DNA of 64,000 nt from Cellulomonas sp. C5510 (GCF_019797765.1 NZ_CP081862.1:744001-808000), one strand, 5' to 3'. Numbered from the stretch's first letter, positions 25,231 to 34,806 are shown. Numbers and translations are program-made. Notes: generated by a model not told the origin, from the letters alone.

Positions 25231-26199
25231 ATGACCACTCTCCGCGACGACGCCGTGCTGTCGCCGGTCCGGACCACGGGCAGCCGTGGTCCGGGCCGGG
25301 GCCGCCCGGCCCGGGGCCGGCGCCTGCAGCGCTGGCTCGGTGAGCACCCGCTCGGGGCCCTGCTCAGCGCCCCGTACACGGCGTTCGTCGTCGTGGTGTT
25401 CCTGGTGCCGTTCGGGTTCGGCGTCTGGATGTCGGTGCACGACTTCTTCTTCACCGCGCCCGGCGTCCAGGTGCCGCACCCGTTCGTGGGCCTGGACAAC
25501 TTCCGGCAGGTGCTGGCCGACCCGGCGGTGCGCCAGGCGTTCGGCAACCTGCTCGTGTTCCTCGTCATCAACGTGCCGCTGACGGTCGTCCTCGGCCTGC
25601 TGCTGTCGACCGCGCTGGACGCCTCGACGCGGTGGAAGGGGTTCTTCCGGGTCGCGTACTACGTCCCGTACGTCACGGCCTCCGTGGCGACGCTCGCGTC
25701 GTGGATCTTCCTGTTCAGCGGCAACGGGGTCGTCAACCGGTTGCTCGGCAGCCTCGCGCCGGACCCGACGTGGCTCGCGAACGCCGGCCTCATCATGCCG
25801 CTCATCGCGGTGTACGTGACCTGGAAGAACCTCGGGTTCTACGTGCTGCTGTACCTCGCGGGGCTGCAGAACGTGCCGCGCGAGCTGCACGAGGCGGCGG
25901 AGGTGGACGGCGCCGGGGCGTGGCGGCGGTTCCGGTCCGTCACGCTGCCCGGCGTCCGACCGGTGACCTCGCTGGTGGTGCTGCTGTCGATCATCACGAC
26001 CGGGCAGATCTTCACCGAGCCGTACCTGCTGACCGGCGGCGGGCCGAACGGGGCGTCCATGACCCCCGCCCTGCTCATGTACCAGAAGGGCATCCAGCAG
26101 GGGCAGCCCGACGTCGCCGCGGCCATCGGCATGATCCTCGTGCTCGCCGTGATGGTCGTCTCGCTCGTCTCCCGCCGGCTCACGGAGAGGAAGGGCTGA
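25231..26199 (+). CDS. Carbohydrate ABC importer permease (MalF type)
   Basis: A 322-residue permease: a ~45-residue basic tail, six helices, EAA loop 'LHEAAEVDGAGAWRRFRSVT', and the 'LLTGGGPNGAS' segment seen in MalF-like proteins. ATG 25231 lies 17 bases after the binding-protein stop. Its stop overlaps the next gene in TGATG. Confidence 0.92.
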   Translation: MTTLRDDAVLSPVRTTGSRGPGRGRPARGRRLQRWLGEHPLGALLSAPYTAFVVVVFLVPFGFGVWMSVHDFFFTAPGVQVPHPFVGLDNFRQVLADPAVRQAFGNLLVFLVINVPLTVVLGLLLSTALDASTRWKGFFRVAYYVPYVTASVATLASWIFLFSGNGVVNRLLGSLAPDPTWLANAGLIMPLIAVYVTWKNLGFYVLLYLAGLQNVPRELHEAAEVDGAGAWRRFRSVTLPGVRPVTSLVVLLSIITTGQIFTEPYLLTGGGPNGASMTPALLMYQKGIQQGQPDVAAAIGMILVLAVMVVSLVSRRLTERKG

Positions 26200-27104
26200 T
26201 GGCGACCACCACGCCCACCACGGCCGCCACGACCACCGGGCGGGCCGCCGCGGACGAGCGGGGCCGCGTGCGCCGCCGCGTGCTGGCGGTCAGCCGGTTC
26301 GTCGTGCTGGCGATCGGGGCGTTCCTCGCGCTCGTCCCGTTCTACTCGATGGTCATCGGCGCGCTGCAGGACGAGCGGGACACGAGCCTGCTGGGGATGC
26401 TGCCGCTGCCGGGCAACCTGACGCTCGACAACTTCGCGGGCGTCAACCGGTCGATCGACCTGCTGCAGTCGCTGCTCAACTCGCTGATCATGACCGCCGG
26501 CGTCGTGGGGTGCACCCTCGTGCTCGGGCTCATGGTCGGGTACGCCCTGTCCGTGCTGTCGTTCCGCGGCCAGGGGCTCGTGTTCGCCCTGGTGCTGCTG
26601 GTGCAGGCGATCCCGTTCCAGCTGCTCATGGTGCCGCTGTACGTGATGGTCGTCCGGTACTTCGGCCTCGCGGACAGCTACCTCGGGATGATCCTGCCGT
26701 TCGCGGTCAACTCGGTGGCCGTGCTGATCTTCCGGCAGTACTTCCTGCAGATCCCGCGGGACGTGTTCGACGCGGCCCGCATCGACGGGGCCCGCGAGCT
26801 GCGCATCATGACGTCCATCGCCGTCCCGCTGGTCCGCCCCGCGATCCTCACGGCGATGCTCGTGACCTTCATCGGACCGTGGAACGAGTTCCTCTGGCCG
26901 TTCCTGGTGACGAAGGACGCGTCGATGCAGCCGCTCGCCGTCAGCCTCGCGAACTTCTCGCAGGCGAACTCCACGTTCCAGGCCAACCCGATGGGCGCGG
27001 TCCTCGCGGGGGCCTGCGTGCTCGCGGTGCCGGCCGTCGTCCTGTTCCTGCTGTTCCAGCGGCACTTCACGTCCGCGAACCTCGGCTCGGCCGTCAAGGG
27101 CTGA
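26199..27104 (+). CDS. Carbohydrate ABC importer permease (MalG type)
   Basis: A 301-residue permease with six helices and an EAA loop 'VFDAARIDGARELRIMTSIA', and the usual 'NLGSAVKG' ending. It starts within the previous stop (TGATG). As with the other two importers, no ATPase gene accompanies it. Confidence 0.92.
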   Translation: MATTTPTTAATTTGRAAADERGRVRRRVLAVSRFVVLAIGAFLALVPFYSMVIGALQDERDTSLLGMLPLPGNLTLDNFAGVNRSIDLLQSLLNSLIMTAGVVGCTLVLGLMVGYALSVLSFRGQGLVFALVLLVQAIPFQLLMVPLYVMVVRYFGLADSYLGMILPFAVNSVAVLIFRQYFLQIPRDVFDAARIDGARELRIMTSIAVPLVRPAILTAMLVTFIGPWNEFLWPFLVTKDASMQPLAVSLANFSQANSTFQANPMGAVLAGACVLAVPAVVLFLLFQRHFTSANLGSAVKG

Positions 27105-27204
27105 GCCCGCCCGACGCCGCCGGCACGTCCCGCCCGCACGTCTGCACGCCCGCACCAGGGCCATCGCCGTCCTCGGCGTGCGCCCACAACCTCAAGGCAA
27201 GGTC

Positions 27205-28320
27205 ATGACCCAGGTGAACCCGACCGCATCCGTCCAGACGGTGCCCTACGCGCTGCGCCGCATCGGCACGATCATGGAGCCCGAGCCCGGCAACCCGCTC
27301 GAGGTGGAGGGCGTGCTCAACCCCGGCACCGCCCGGGGCCCGGACGGCGAGCTGTACCTGTTCCCCCGGATGGTCGCGGAGGGCAACGTCTCCCGGATCG
27401 GCCGGGCCCGCGTCGTCGTCACCGACGGCGTCCCGACCGGCGTCGAGCGGCAGGGTGTGGTCCTGGCCCCGGACGAGCAGTGGGAGCACGGCACCCGGAA
27501 CGCCGGCGTCGAGGACCCGCGCATCACGTTCGTGGAGCCGCTCGGGCTGCACGTGATGACGTACGTCGCGTACGGGCCGCTGGGGCCGCGTCCCGCGCTC
27601 GCGGTCTCCGAGGACACCGTGGCGTGGCGGCGGCTCGGTCCGCTGCGGTTCGGGTACCAGCCCGAGCTCGGCACGGACCTCAACCTGTTCGCGAACAAGG
27701 ACGTCGTGTTCTTCCCCGAGGCCGTGCCCGGCCCGGACGGCCGCCCGGCGCTCGCGCTGCTGCACCGCCCGATGTGGGACCTGGACTGGCTGCGTCCCGG
27801 TGAGGGCGCGCCCGCCCCGCGTGGCGTCGAGGACGACCGGCCGTCGATTTGGATCGGCTTCGTCGACCTCGACGCGGTCCGGCGCGACCTCGCCGCGCTG
27901 ACGTCGGTGACCCACGCGTCGATGATCGCGGCGCCGGAGATGCCGTACGAGGAGTCGAAGATCGGCGGCGGTCCCGCGCCGATCCGGGTGCCGGAGGGCT
28001 GGCTGGTGCTGCACCACGGCGTCACGGGCGCCGACGTCAAGGGGTTCGAGCTCGCCTACGGCGCGCGGTACACCGCCGGCGCGATGCTGCTGGACGCCGC
28101 CGACCCGCGGCGCATCCTGGCCCGGACGGCCGAGCCGCTGCTGGTCCCCGAGACCGATGACGAGCTGGAGGGCACCCTCGGCAACGTCGTGTTCCCCACG
28201 GCGGTCGAGCAGGTCGGCGGGCGCCGGTTCGTGTTCTACGGCATGGCGGACTCGCGGATCGGCGTCGCGGAGCTCGTCCGCGCCGACGGCGCCGGCAGCC
28301 CCGACGGCGCCGAGAGCTGA
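27205..28320 (+). CDS. GH130-family beta-mannoside phosphorylase or hydrolase
   Basis: A 371-residue soluble five-bladed beta-propeller protein with GH130 hallmarks: 'VLNPGTARGPDGELYLFPRM' near residue 36, 'AGVEDPRITF' near 103, 'KIGGGPAPIRVPEGWLVLHH' near 253 and the ending 'FYGMADSRIGVA'. GH130 enzymes phosphorolyse beta-1,4- or beta-1,2-mannosides to mannose-1-phosphate, and some subgroups hydrolyse them. Which one this is needs the phosphate-binding residues checked against solved structures. It follows the importer and precedes manA (14-base gap), giving a coherent mannoside route. Confidence 0.87.
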   Translation: MTQVNPTASVQTVPYALRRIGTIMEPEPGNPLEVEGVLNPGTARGPDGELYLFPRMVAEGNVSRIGRARVVVTDGVPTGVERQGVVLAPDEQWEHGTRNAGVEDPRITFVEPLGLHVMTYVAYGPLGPRPALAVSEDTVAWRRLGPLRFGYQPELGTDLNLFANKDVVFFPEAVPGPDGRPALALLHRPMWDLDWLRPGEGAPAPRGVEDDRPSIWIGFVDLDAVRRDLAALTSVTHASMIAAPEMPYEESKIGGGPAPIRVPEGWLVLHHGVTGADVKGFELAYGARYTAGAMLLDAADPRRILARTAEPLLVPETDDELEGTLGNVVFPTAVEQVGGRRFVFYGMADSRIGVAELVRADGAGSPDGAES

Positions 28321-28334
28321 CCGGGGGAGCCGAC

Positions 28335-29510
28335 GTGTTCCTGCTCGACAACCCGGTGCGGCGCTACCCGTGGGGCTCGACGTCGCTCGTGCAGCAGCTC
28401 CTCGGGCGTCCGCTGGACGGGCGCCCGGTCGCGGAGGTCTGGATCGGCGCCCACCCGGACGACCCGTCCGTCGCAGCCGCCCCCGGGCGCCGGGTGCCGC
28501 TGGACGTGCTCGTCGCCGGGCAGCCCGAGGCGATGCTCGGCCGCCGGGTGCTCGCGACGGCGGGACCGCGGCTGCCGTTCCTCACCAAGATCCTGGCGGC
28601 CGCGCACGCGCTGTCCGTCCAGGTGCACCCGACCGCCGCGCAGGCCGAGGCCGGGTTCGCGGCGGAGGAGCGCCGGGGCGTCCGGCGGGACGACCCCGGG
28701 CGGACGTACCGCGACCGCTCGCACAAGCCCGAGGTGCTCTACGCCCTCACGCCGTTCGAGCTGCTCAGCGGGCTGCGCGAGCCCGAGCAGGCGGCGAAGC
28801 TCGTCGCGGAGCTCGAGGTCCCGGCCCTGGACCCGCTGGTGGAGATGCTGCGGGACGAGTCGCCCGGGGCCGGGCACCGCGCGGCGCTCACCTGGCTACT
28901 GCACCAGCGCGGCCCCACGCCCGCCGCCTGGGTGGGCGAGGTCGCCCGCGTCGCGGACGAGGCCGCCGGCACGCGCCCGGAGGTCCGGGTCGTCCGCGAC
29001 CTCGCGCGGCAGTTCCCCGGGGACCCGGCCCTCGTCGCCCCGCTGCTGCTCAACTTCGCGCGGCTCGAGCCCGGGCAGGCGCTCTACACGGGCGCGGGCA
29101 CCCTGCACGCCTACCTCAGCGGGATGGCGGTGGAGGTGATGGCGGCGTCGGACAACGTGCTGCGCGCCGGGCTCACCACCAAGCACGTCGACGTCGACGA
29201 GCTGCTCGCCGTCACGGACTTCACCCCCCGGCTCACCGGGTTCCTGCGCCCGGTGCGGGTCGGGCCCGGCGCGGTGGACTACGTCCCGCCCGTCCCGGAC
29301 TTCGTGCTCCGCGTCCTCACGCCGCGCGCCGGGTCGGTCGTCACCGGGCCGGACGACGGGCCGCGCGTGGTCGTGTGCACGGCGGGCGAGGTCCGCGTCG
29401 AGGCGGGCGACGTCCGCGGGCTCCGTCCCGGCGACGCCGTGTTCGTGCCGGACGTCGACGGGCCCCTGACCGTCTCGGGCGACGGGACGGCGGTGGTCGC
29501 CGCCGCCTGA
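28335..29510 (+). CDS. manA: Mannose-6-phosphate isomerase, type I
   Basis: A 391-residue cupin-fold zinc enzyme. Zinc and substrate motifs are present: 'LSVQVHPTAAQAE', 'DRSHKPEVLYAL' and 'EVMAASDNVLRAGLTTKHVD', plus 'YTGAGTLHAYL'. It converts mannose-6-phosphate to fructose-6-phosphate, sending imported mannose into glycolysis. GTG 28335 follows GGGGGAG closely. As the last metabolic gene of the operon, it supports a mannose-containing substrate for the whole locus. Confidence 0.93.
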   Translation: MFLLDNPVRRYPWGSTSLVQQLLGRPLDGRPVAEVWIGAHPDDPSVAAAPGRRVPLDVLVAGQPEAMLGRRVLATAGPRLPFLTKILAAAHALSVQVHPTAAQAEAGFAAEERRGVRRDDPGRTYRDRSHKPEVLYALTPFELLSGLREPEQAAKLVAELEVPALDPLVEMLRDESPGAGHRAALTWLLHQRGPTPAAWVGEVARVADEAAGTRPEVRVVRDLARQFPGDPALVAPLLLNFARLEPGQALYTGAGTLHAYLSGMAVEVMAASDNVLRAGLTTKHVDVDELLAVTDFTPRLTGFLRPVRVGPGAVDYVPPVPDFVLRVLTPRAGSVVTGPDDGPRVVVCTAGEVRVEAGDVRGLRPGDAVFVPDVDGPLTVSGDGTAVVAAA

Positions 29511-29651
29511 CCGGCGCGGCCCGCCCCTTCCCGTGCCCGCCCCCGACGCAGCACCCGCAGCACCGCAGCGCCGCGCCACCGCACCACTGCAGCACCCGCA
29601 CCGGACCCCCTGACAGGTGCGGCTCGAGCCACATCAGCGAAGGAGCTGGAC

Positions 29652-32600
29652 GTGAGACACCTCAGAGCAGTGATCGCCCTCGCCGTCGCCCTCGTGCTGG
29701 GCGGCGGTGGGCTCGCGGCGGGACCGCGCGCGGCCGCGGCCGACCCCGCCGAGGACCTGGGCACGATCGTCTCCCGCCTCGAGGAGTACTACCTCGGGCA
29801 GGGCGACGAGATCATCATCGCGAACGGCATCTACCTGGCGCGCACGTCGGAGGCCCGGGAGTACGCGGCCAGCCAGCGGGCGGACGGCTCCTGGGCGGAC
29901 GTCGACTACGCGGACCGGACCAGCTCCGCGAACGGGTCCGTGTGGTCCGCGTACACCGCGCTCTACCGGATGCTCGCGATGACCCACGCGTACCGGGACC
30001 CCGACGCCGAGGGCTTCGAGGACCCGGCGCTCGTGACCGCGGTCGAGCGGGCGCTCGCCTACTGGGATGTCGCCGACCCGGGGAACACCAACTGGTGGGA
30101 GACCGAGATCGGCGAGTCCATCGCGATGGGCCGCATCTCGATCTCCCTCGGTGACGTGCTGAGCGAGGACGCGATGGCCGTCGCGCTGGAGCACAACACC
30201 GGCAAGCTCGACCCGGTCGGCGCGAACGGCGCCTGGCGCACCACCAACTACCTGTTCGAGGCGATCGCGACCCACGACCTCGACAAGATCCGCGCCGGGT
30301 TCGACACGATGGTCCAGACCGTCGCCGTGGACGACTCCGGGACGGTGCAGGAGGCCGTGCAGCCGGACGCCAGCTTCTGGGCCCACGGCGCCCAGCTCTA
30401 CAGCGAGGGCTACGGCATGGTGCTGTTCACCAACGTGGCGCTCTGGGCGGACGTCTCCCGCGGCACGAGCCTGGCGTTCAGCCGCGAGCACCTCGACACC
30501 ATCGCCTTCTACATCATCTCCGGCACCCGCTGGATGATCCGCGGCGAGATCGGGATGCTCTACCTGAACTACCGGCAGCCGAAGACGATCGACGGGGTGA
30601 CGAGCCACGCGTCGGAGTTCATCGAGCCGCTCACCCGCATGGTGCGGACCGACCCGCTGTACTCCACCGCCTACCGCGCGGTCCTCGACGGCATCCGCGG
30701 CGAGACCCGCACCAACGGCGTGACGGGCGACAGGTACTTCTGGCGCTCCGAGTTCGCGTCGCACCTGCGCGACGACTACGGGATCTTCACGCGGCTGAAC
30801 TCCAGCCGCACCGTCGGCAGCGAGTACCGGTCCACGTTCCGGCCGTCGGTCGGCAACGAGATCGTGTGGAACTCGGCGGGCGCCACCGCGATCCAGGTGA
30901 ACAACCGCGAGTACCTCGACCTCGGCCCGACGTTCGACTGGTTCCACTACCCCGGGGTGACCGCGCCCTACGTCAAGGAGCAGACGCGCGGCTCGACCGG
31001 CAACGGCGGCAGCTTCACCGGCGGCGTCTCGGACGGCACCTACGGCGCGAGCGTCTACACGCTGGACCGCGCCGCGACGACCGGCAAGAAGAGCTACTTC
31101 ACGTTCGACGACGAGCTGGTGGCGCTCGGCACCGGCATCGCGTCGACCTCCGACGCCCCGGTGCACACCACGGTCAACCAGGCCGTCGCGAAGCCGAACG
31201 CCTCGGTCGGCGGCGTGCCGGTCGCGCCCGGGACGGACGGCGCGACCGTGGACGGCCCGACGTGGGCGTACAACGACGAGGTCGGGTACGTCTTCCCGGC
31301 CGGTTCCCGGGTGCAGGTGTCGAGCAAGGCCCAGACCGGGAGCTGGCTGGGGGAGGACCCCGTCACCCGCGACGCGTTCACCCTGTACGTCGACCACGGC
31401 GTGCGCCCGGCCGACGCCGGCTACGAGTACGTCGTGCTGCCGGCCGCCGAGCCCGCCGAGGTCGAGGCCTACGCCGCCGACCCCGCCGTCGAGGTGCTGC
31501 GCAACGACGGCGCCGTCCAGGCCGCGCGCCACCCCGGGCTGCAGCGCACCATGGCGACGTTCTACGAGGCCGGGACCCTCGACCTCGGGGACGGTCGCGC
31601 GCTCACCGTGGACCAGCCCGCCCTCGTCATCCTCGACGAGTCCGGGGACGTGCCCGTCGTCAGCGTGGCGAACCCGAACCGACCCGGGCTGGTCGTCCGG
31701 GTCGGCCTCACCGGGCCGGACGCGTCCGCGCACGGCACGTTCGGCCTCGGCTCGGGCGCGAACCTGGGTCGCACGGTCACCGCCGCGCTGACCGCCGGGG
31801 ACGACGCGTCGTCGCCGTACACCGCGAGCAGCGCGCAGGCGGGGCACGCGGCGGCGCTCGCCGGCGACGGGGACGAGGGCACGTCGTGGCGGTCGCGGGG
31901 CGACGGCACCGCGTGGCTCGCCCGGCAGCTCGACCACGGCTCGTTCGTCACCGGCGTCACGGTGACCTGGGGCGACGCCCCGGCCAGCAGGTTCCTGCTC
32001 CAGACGACCGTCGACGGCAGGACGTGGACCGACCACGCGCTGACCCAGGACGGCACCGGCGGGACCACCCGGATCGCGATCGAGCCGACCGCCGCGAGCG
32101 CGGTCCGGCTGCTGCTGCTGGACGGGCCGGGCGACGGGTACGAGGTGCGGGAGCTCGCCGTGGACGCGAGCGTGAACCTCGCGCTCGGTCGCGGGGTCTC
32201 GGTGTCCGGGACGTCGAGCGGCGCGGCGGGGAACATCACCGACGGCAGCACGACGACGCGGTGGAGCGGCAACCTCTCCGACACCGCGTGGGCGCAGGTC
32301 GACCTCGGCGCGGTGCAGCCGGTCGGGACCGTCCGGCTCTGGTGGGAGGCCTCGTACGCCCGGCAGTACCGGATCCAGGTCTCCGACGACGGCGACGCGT
32401 GGCGCGACGCGTACGCCACCCCGGCGGAGGGCAGCGACGGCGGCGTGGACGTCGTCGGCCTCGACGAGCGGGCGCGCTACGTGCGGATGCAGACCGTGCA
32501 GCGCAGCACGACCCAGTACGGCGTCTCGCTGTGGGAGCTGGAGGTGTTCCCGGACTCCGCGATCGCCGACGCCCCGCCGGTGGCGGCCGGGCGGGAGAAC

Positions 32601-34163
32601 GTCGCGCTCGGGCGGCCGACCACGGCCGACTCGCAGTACAACGCGACCCTCGCGCCGCAGAACGCCACCGACGGCAACCTCACGACCCGGTGGGCCTCGC
32701 TCCGCCAGAACGCGCCGTACACCACGGAGCGCTGGCTGCAGGTGGACCTGGAGCAGCCCCGCACGGTCAACCAGGTGGTGCTGACGTGGGAGTCGGCCAC
32801 GTCGGACGACTTCCGCGTGGAGGGCTCCGACGACGGGCAGGAGTGGCGCGAGCTCGCGCGGGTGCAGAAGACCTCCACCGAGCTGCGCAACGTGGTCGAC
32901 TTCCCGGACGCGGAGGTCCGGTACCTGCGGGTCATCGGGCTGCCGGTCACCAAGTACGGCCTGTCCCTCTTCGAGCTCGAGGTCTACGGCGGCTACAAGC
33001 TCGGGTGCACCGCGCCCGCGGTGAGTGCCGGGCGGGACTCCACGGCCCTCCTGGAGGCGACGATCACCCCGGTGGAGGCCGACGACGTCGTGTCCGCGGC
33101 CTCGCTCGACAGCGCCGTCGCGTCCGTGGCGGGCGCGCCGCGGGTCGACGCGGACGGCCGCATCACGGTCGACCTCGCCACCGGGGCATCGGGCAGCACC
33201 GCAGTGCTCCTCACGCACGCGAAGGGCGACGAGCTGGTGTGGTGCGCGGTGAGCATCGCCGTCGCCACCGGCGAGCTCGAGGAGCTGGTCGCCCGGGCGG
33301 ACGCGCTGGACAGCCGGCAGTACACCCCGGACAGCTGGGCGCCCCTGCTGCCCGCGCTCGAGCACGCCAAGGCCCTGCTCGCGGCCGACGGCACGCCGCA
33401 GGAGGACGTCGACGCGGCCGCCACGGCGCTGGACGCGGCCCTCTCGGGGCTGGTGGAGCTGCCGCCGGCGGACACGACGGCGCCCGAGGTCGCGATCACG
33501 GCGGACGGCCGGGTCGTGACCGTGACGGCGTCCGACGAGGGCGGGTCCGGTGTGGCCTCGGTCGAGCACCGGCGGGGCACCTCCGGCGCGTGGACCGCGT
33601 ACACGGGGCCGGTGACCGTGCCCGGCACGGACGCCGTCACCGTGCAGGCGCGGGCGACCGACGGGGCCGGGAACGTCTCCCGCGTGGTCGCCGTGGAGGT
33701 CGCGGCGGTGGAACCGGGACCGGGGGAGAGCCCCGGGCCGGGTGAGGAGCCGGGGCCGGGTGAGGAGCCCGGGCCCGGCGAGCAGCCCGCGCCGGCGGTG
33801 ACGGTCTCGGCCGCCACGGTGCGTCCCGGGGACCGCGTGACGGTCACGCTGGCGCACGTCCCCGGCGACCGGGCCGAGATCGGCGTCGCGTCCACGTACC
33901 GCCGGCTCACGGTCACCGCCCTGGTCGACGGCGCCGCGAGCGTCGTGGTGACCGTCCCGGCCGACCTCGCGGCGGGCGCGCACCACCTGCAGGTGCGGGA
34001 CGACGCCGGACGGGTCCTCGCGGAGACGCCCCTCACGGTGGTCACCGGGGACGGGTCGCTCGCCCTGACGGGCGCGGGCGTGGTGCTGCCGCTCGCGGTG
34101 GCGCTCGCACTGCTCGCGCTCGGCACGGCGCTCGCGGTCCGGGCGCGCCGGCGACGGGCCTAG
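29652..34163 (+). CDS. Cell-wall-anchored polysaccharide lyase family 8 with discoidin, FIVAR and LALTG sorting signal
   Basis: A 1503-residue secreted protein with a signal peptide to about residue 35. The PL8 toroid follows, with catalytic Asn 192 ('GANGAW'), His 245 and Tyr 254 ('WAHGAQLYSEGYG'), spaced as in xanthan lyase. The PL8 beta domains carry 'FTGGVSDGTYGASVYTLDRA' and 'SYFTFDDELVALGTGI'. Then come three F5/8-type-C (discoidin) modules at ~713-835, 841-970 and 982-1115, a FIVAR helical module ~1208-1275, two Ig-like modules around a Pro-Gly-Glu linker, and LALTG at 1470-1474. A membrane helix and RARRRRA tail end it. LAxTG is the class E sortase signal. PL8 enzymes cut uronate polymers (hyaluronan, chondroitin, xanthan) by beta-elimination. 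GTG 29652 follows AAGGAG. Confidence 0.88.
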   Translation: MRHLRAVIALAVALVLGGGGLAAGPRAAAADPAEDLGTIVSRLEEYYLGQGDEIIIANGIYLARTSEAREYAASQRADGSWADVDYADRTSSANGSVWSAYTALYRMLAMTHAYRDPDAEGFEDPALVTAVERALAYWDVADPGNTNWWETEIGESIAMGRISISLGDVLSEDAMAVALEHNTGKLDPVGANGAWRTTNYLFEAIATHDLDKIRAGFDTMVQTVAVDDSGTVQEAVQPDASFWAHGAQLYSEGYGMVLFTNVALWADVSRGTSLAFSREHLDTIAFYIISGTRWMIRGEIGMLYLNYRQPKTIDGVTSHASEFIEPLTRMVRTDPLYSTAYRAVLDGIRGETRTNGVTGDRYFWRSEFASHLRDDYGIFTRLNSSRTVGSEYRSTFRPSVGNEIVWNSAGATAIQVNNREYLDLGPTFDWFHYPGVTAPYVKEQTRGSTGNGGSFTGGVSDGTYGASVYTLDRAATTGKKSYFTFDDELVALGTGIASTSDAPVHTTVNQAVAKPNASVGGVPVAPGTDGATVDGPTWAYNDEVGYVFPAGSRVQVSSKAQTGSWLGEDPVTRDAFTLYVDHGVRPADAGYEYVVLPAAEPAEVEAYAADPAVEVLRNDGAVQAARHPGLQRTMATFYEAGTLDLGDGRALTVDQPALVILDESGDVPVVSVANPNRPGLVVRVGLTGPDASAHGTFGLGSGANLGRTVTAALTAGDDASSPYTASSAQAGHAAALAGDGDEGTSWRSRGDGTAWLARQLDHGSFVTGVTVTWGDAPASRFLLQTTVDGRTWTDHALTQDGTGGTTRIAIEPTAASAVRLLLLDGPGDGYEVRELAVDASVNLALGRGVSVSGTSSGAAGNITDGSTTTRWSGNLSDTAWAQVDLGAVQPVGTVRLWWEASYARQYRIQVSDDGDAWRDAYATPAEGSDGGVDVVGLDERARYVRMQTVQRSTTQYGVSLWELEVFPDSAIADAPPVAAGRENVALGRPTTADSQYNATLAPQNATDGNLTTRWASLRQNAPYTTERWLQVDLEQPRTVNQVVLTWESATSDDFRVEGSDDGQEWRELARVQKTSTELRNVVDFPDAEVRYLRVIGLPVTKYGLSLFELEVYGGYKLGCTAPAVSAGRDSTALLEATITPVEADDVVSAASLDSAVASVAGAPRVDADGRITVDLATGASGSTAVLLTHAKGDELVWCAVSIAVATGELEELVARADALDSRQYTPDSWAPLLPALEHAKALLAADGTPQEDVDAAATALDAALSGLVELPPADTTAPEVAITADGRVVTVTASDEGGSGVASVEHRRGTSGAWTAYTGPVTVPGTDAVTVQARATDGAGNVSRVVAVEVAAVEPGPGESPGPGEEPGPGEEPGPGEQPAPAVTVSAATVRPGDRVTVTLAHVPGDRAEIGVASTYRRLTVTALVDGAASVVVTVPADLAAGAHHLQVRDDAGRVLAETPLTVVTGDGSLALTGAGVVLPLAVALALLALGTALAVRARRRRA

Positions 34164-34166
34164 GAC

Positions 34167-34211
34167 CCCGGGGACGGTGCGGCTGCCGCTCGGGCCCGCA
34201 CCGTCCCCGGG
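34167..34211 (+). terminator. Long hairpin terminator after the PL8 gene
   Basis: Perfect 16-base-pair stem, 34167-34182 with 34196-34211, around a 13-base loop. It begins four bases after the stop and ends the GH130/ManA/PL8 locus. Confidence 0.75.
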
Positions 34212-34308
34212 AGCACCTCCGGTTGCCGCGCCCGCCCGCCCGGCGGAGGGTGGAGGTGCCGGTGGGGCGACGAGGCCCCATCGGCCCGCCACGGAAGGGG
34301 ACGTGACG

Positions 34309-34683
34309 ATGACGGTGCCGATCAGCGACGAGCAGGGTCCGATCGCGGGCGTGCGCGAGGGCATGACGGTGGTCGACGTGGCCGGCGTGGACGTCGGGAC
34401 CGTCGCGGAGGTGTCGCTCGGCGACCCGGACGCGGCGACCGCCGACGGCCAGCGCGCCACCGGGTCGGGCGGGGTCGGCGGCCTCGTCGGCGCGGTCGTG
34501 GACGCCGTCGGCCGGGACTCCGACCTGCCCGAGGGGGAGCGCGACCGGCTGCTGCGGCTCGGCTACCTCCGCGTCGGCGGTGGGCTGCTCGGCGGGTCGC
34601 GGTACGCCGCGGGCGACGAGGTGGCAGCCGTGGAGGGCGACGTCGTGCGGCTCGGCGTCCCGCAGGAGCGCCTGGTCGGCTGA
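34309..34683 (+). CDS. PRC-barrel-like small protein
   Basis: A 124-residue soluble protein. 'VREGMTVVDVAGVDVGTVAEV' (start of the motif near residue 15) is the usual opening strand pair of a PRC-barrel/DUF2171-type domain, and 'GYLRVGGGLLGGSRYAAGDEVA' resembles the later strands. Such proteins are often induced by desiccation or oxidative stress, though their mechanism is unknown. The ATG at 34309 is favoured since GAAGGGG lies eight bases upstream; a GTG at 34303 is too close. It precedes an alcohol dehydrogenase and a small membrane protein. Confidence 0.68.
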   Translation: MTVPISDEQGPIAGVREGMTVVDVAGVDVGTVAEVSLGDPDAATADGQRATGSGGVGGLVGAVVDAVGRDSDLPEGERDRLLRLGYLRVGGGLLGGSRYAAGDEVAAVEGDVVRLGVPQERLVG

Positions 34684-34806
34684 CCCGCGCCCGCGCGCAG
34701 GCGCCGCCCGCCGACGCAGCCCGCGCTCTCCCGGCCCCGCGCCCCGAGATGCGGCCGGGGCGGACGCTCCGCAGGCTGGGGGGACCGAGCGGGAGGGGGC
34801 ACGCCG

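Noticed and set aside
33715..33790. Short GC repeats at the 3' part of the PL8 gene as a possible repeat array
   Set aside because: They encode the PGPGEE linker repeats of the protein.
29634..34460. A 1600-codon frame opposite the PL8 lyase gene
   Set aside because: Same antisense artefact; the top-strand product has clear PL8, discoidin and sorting motifs.
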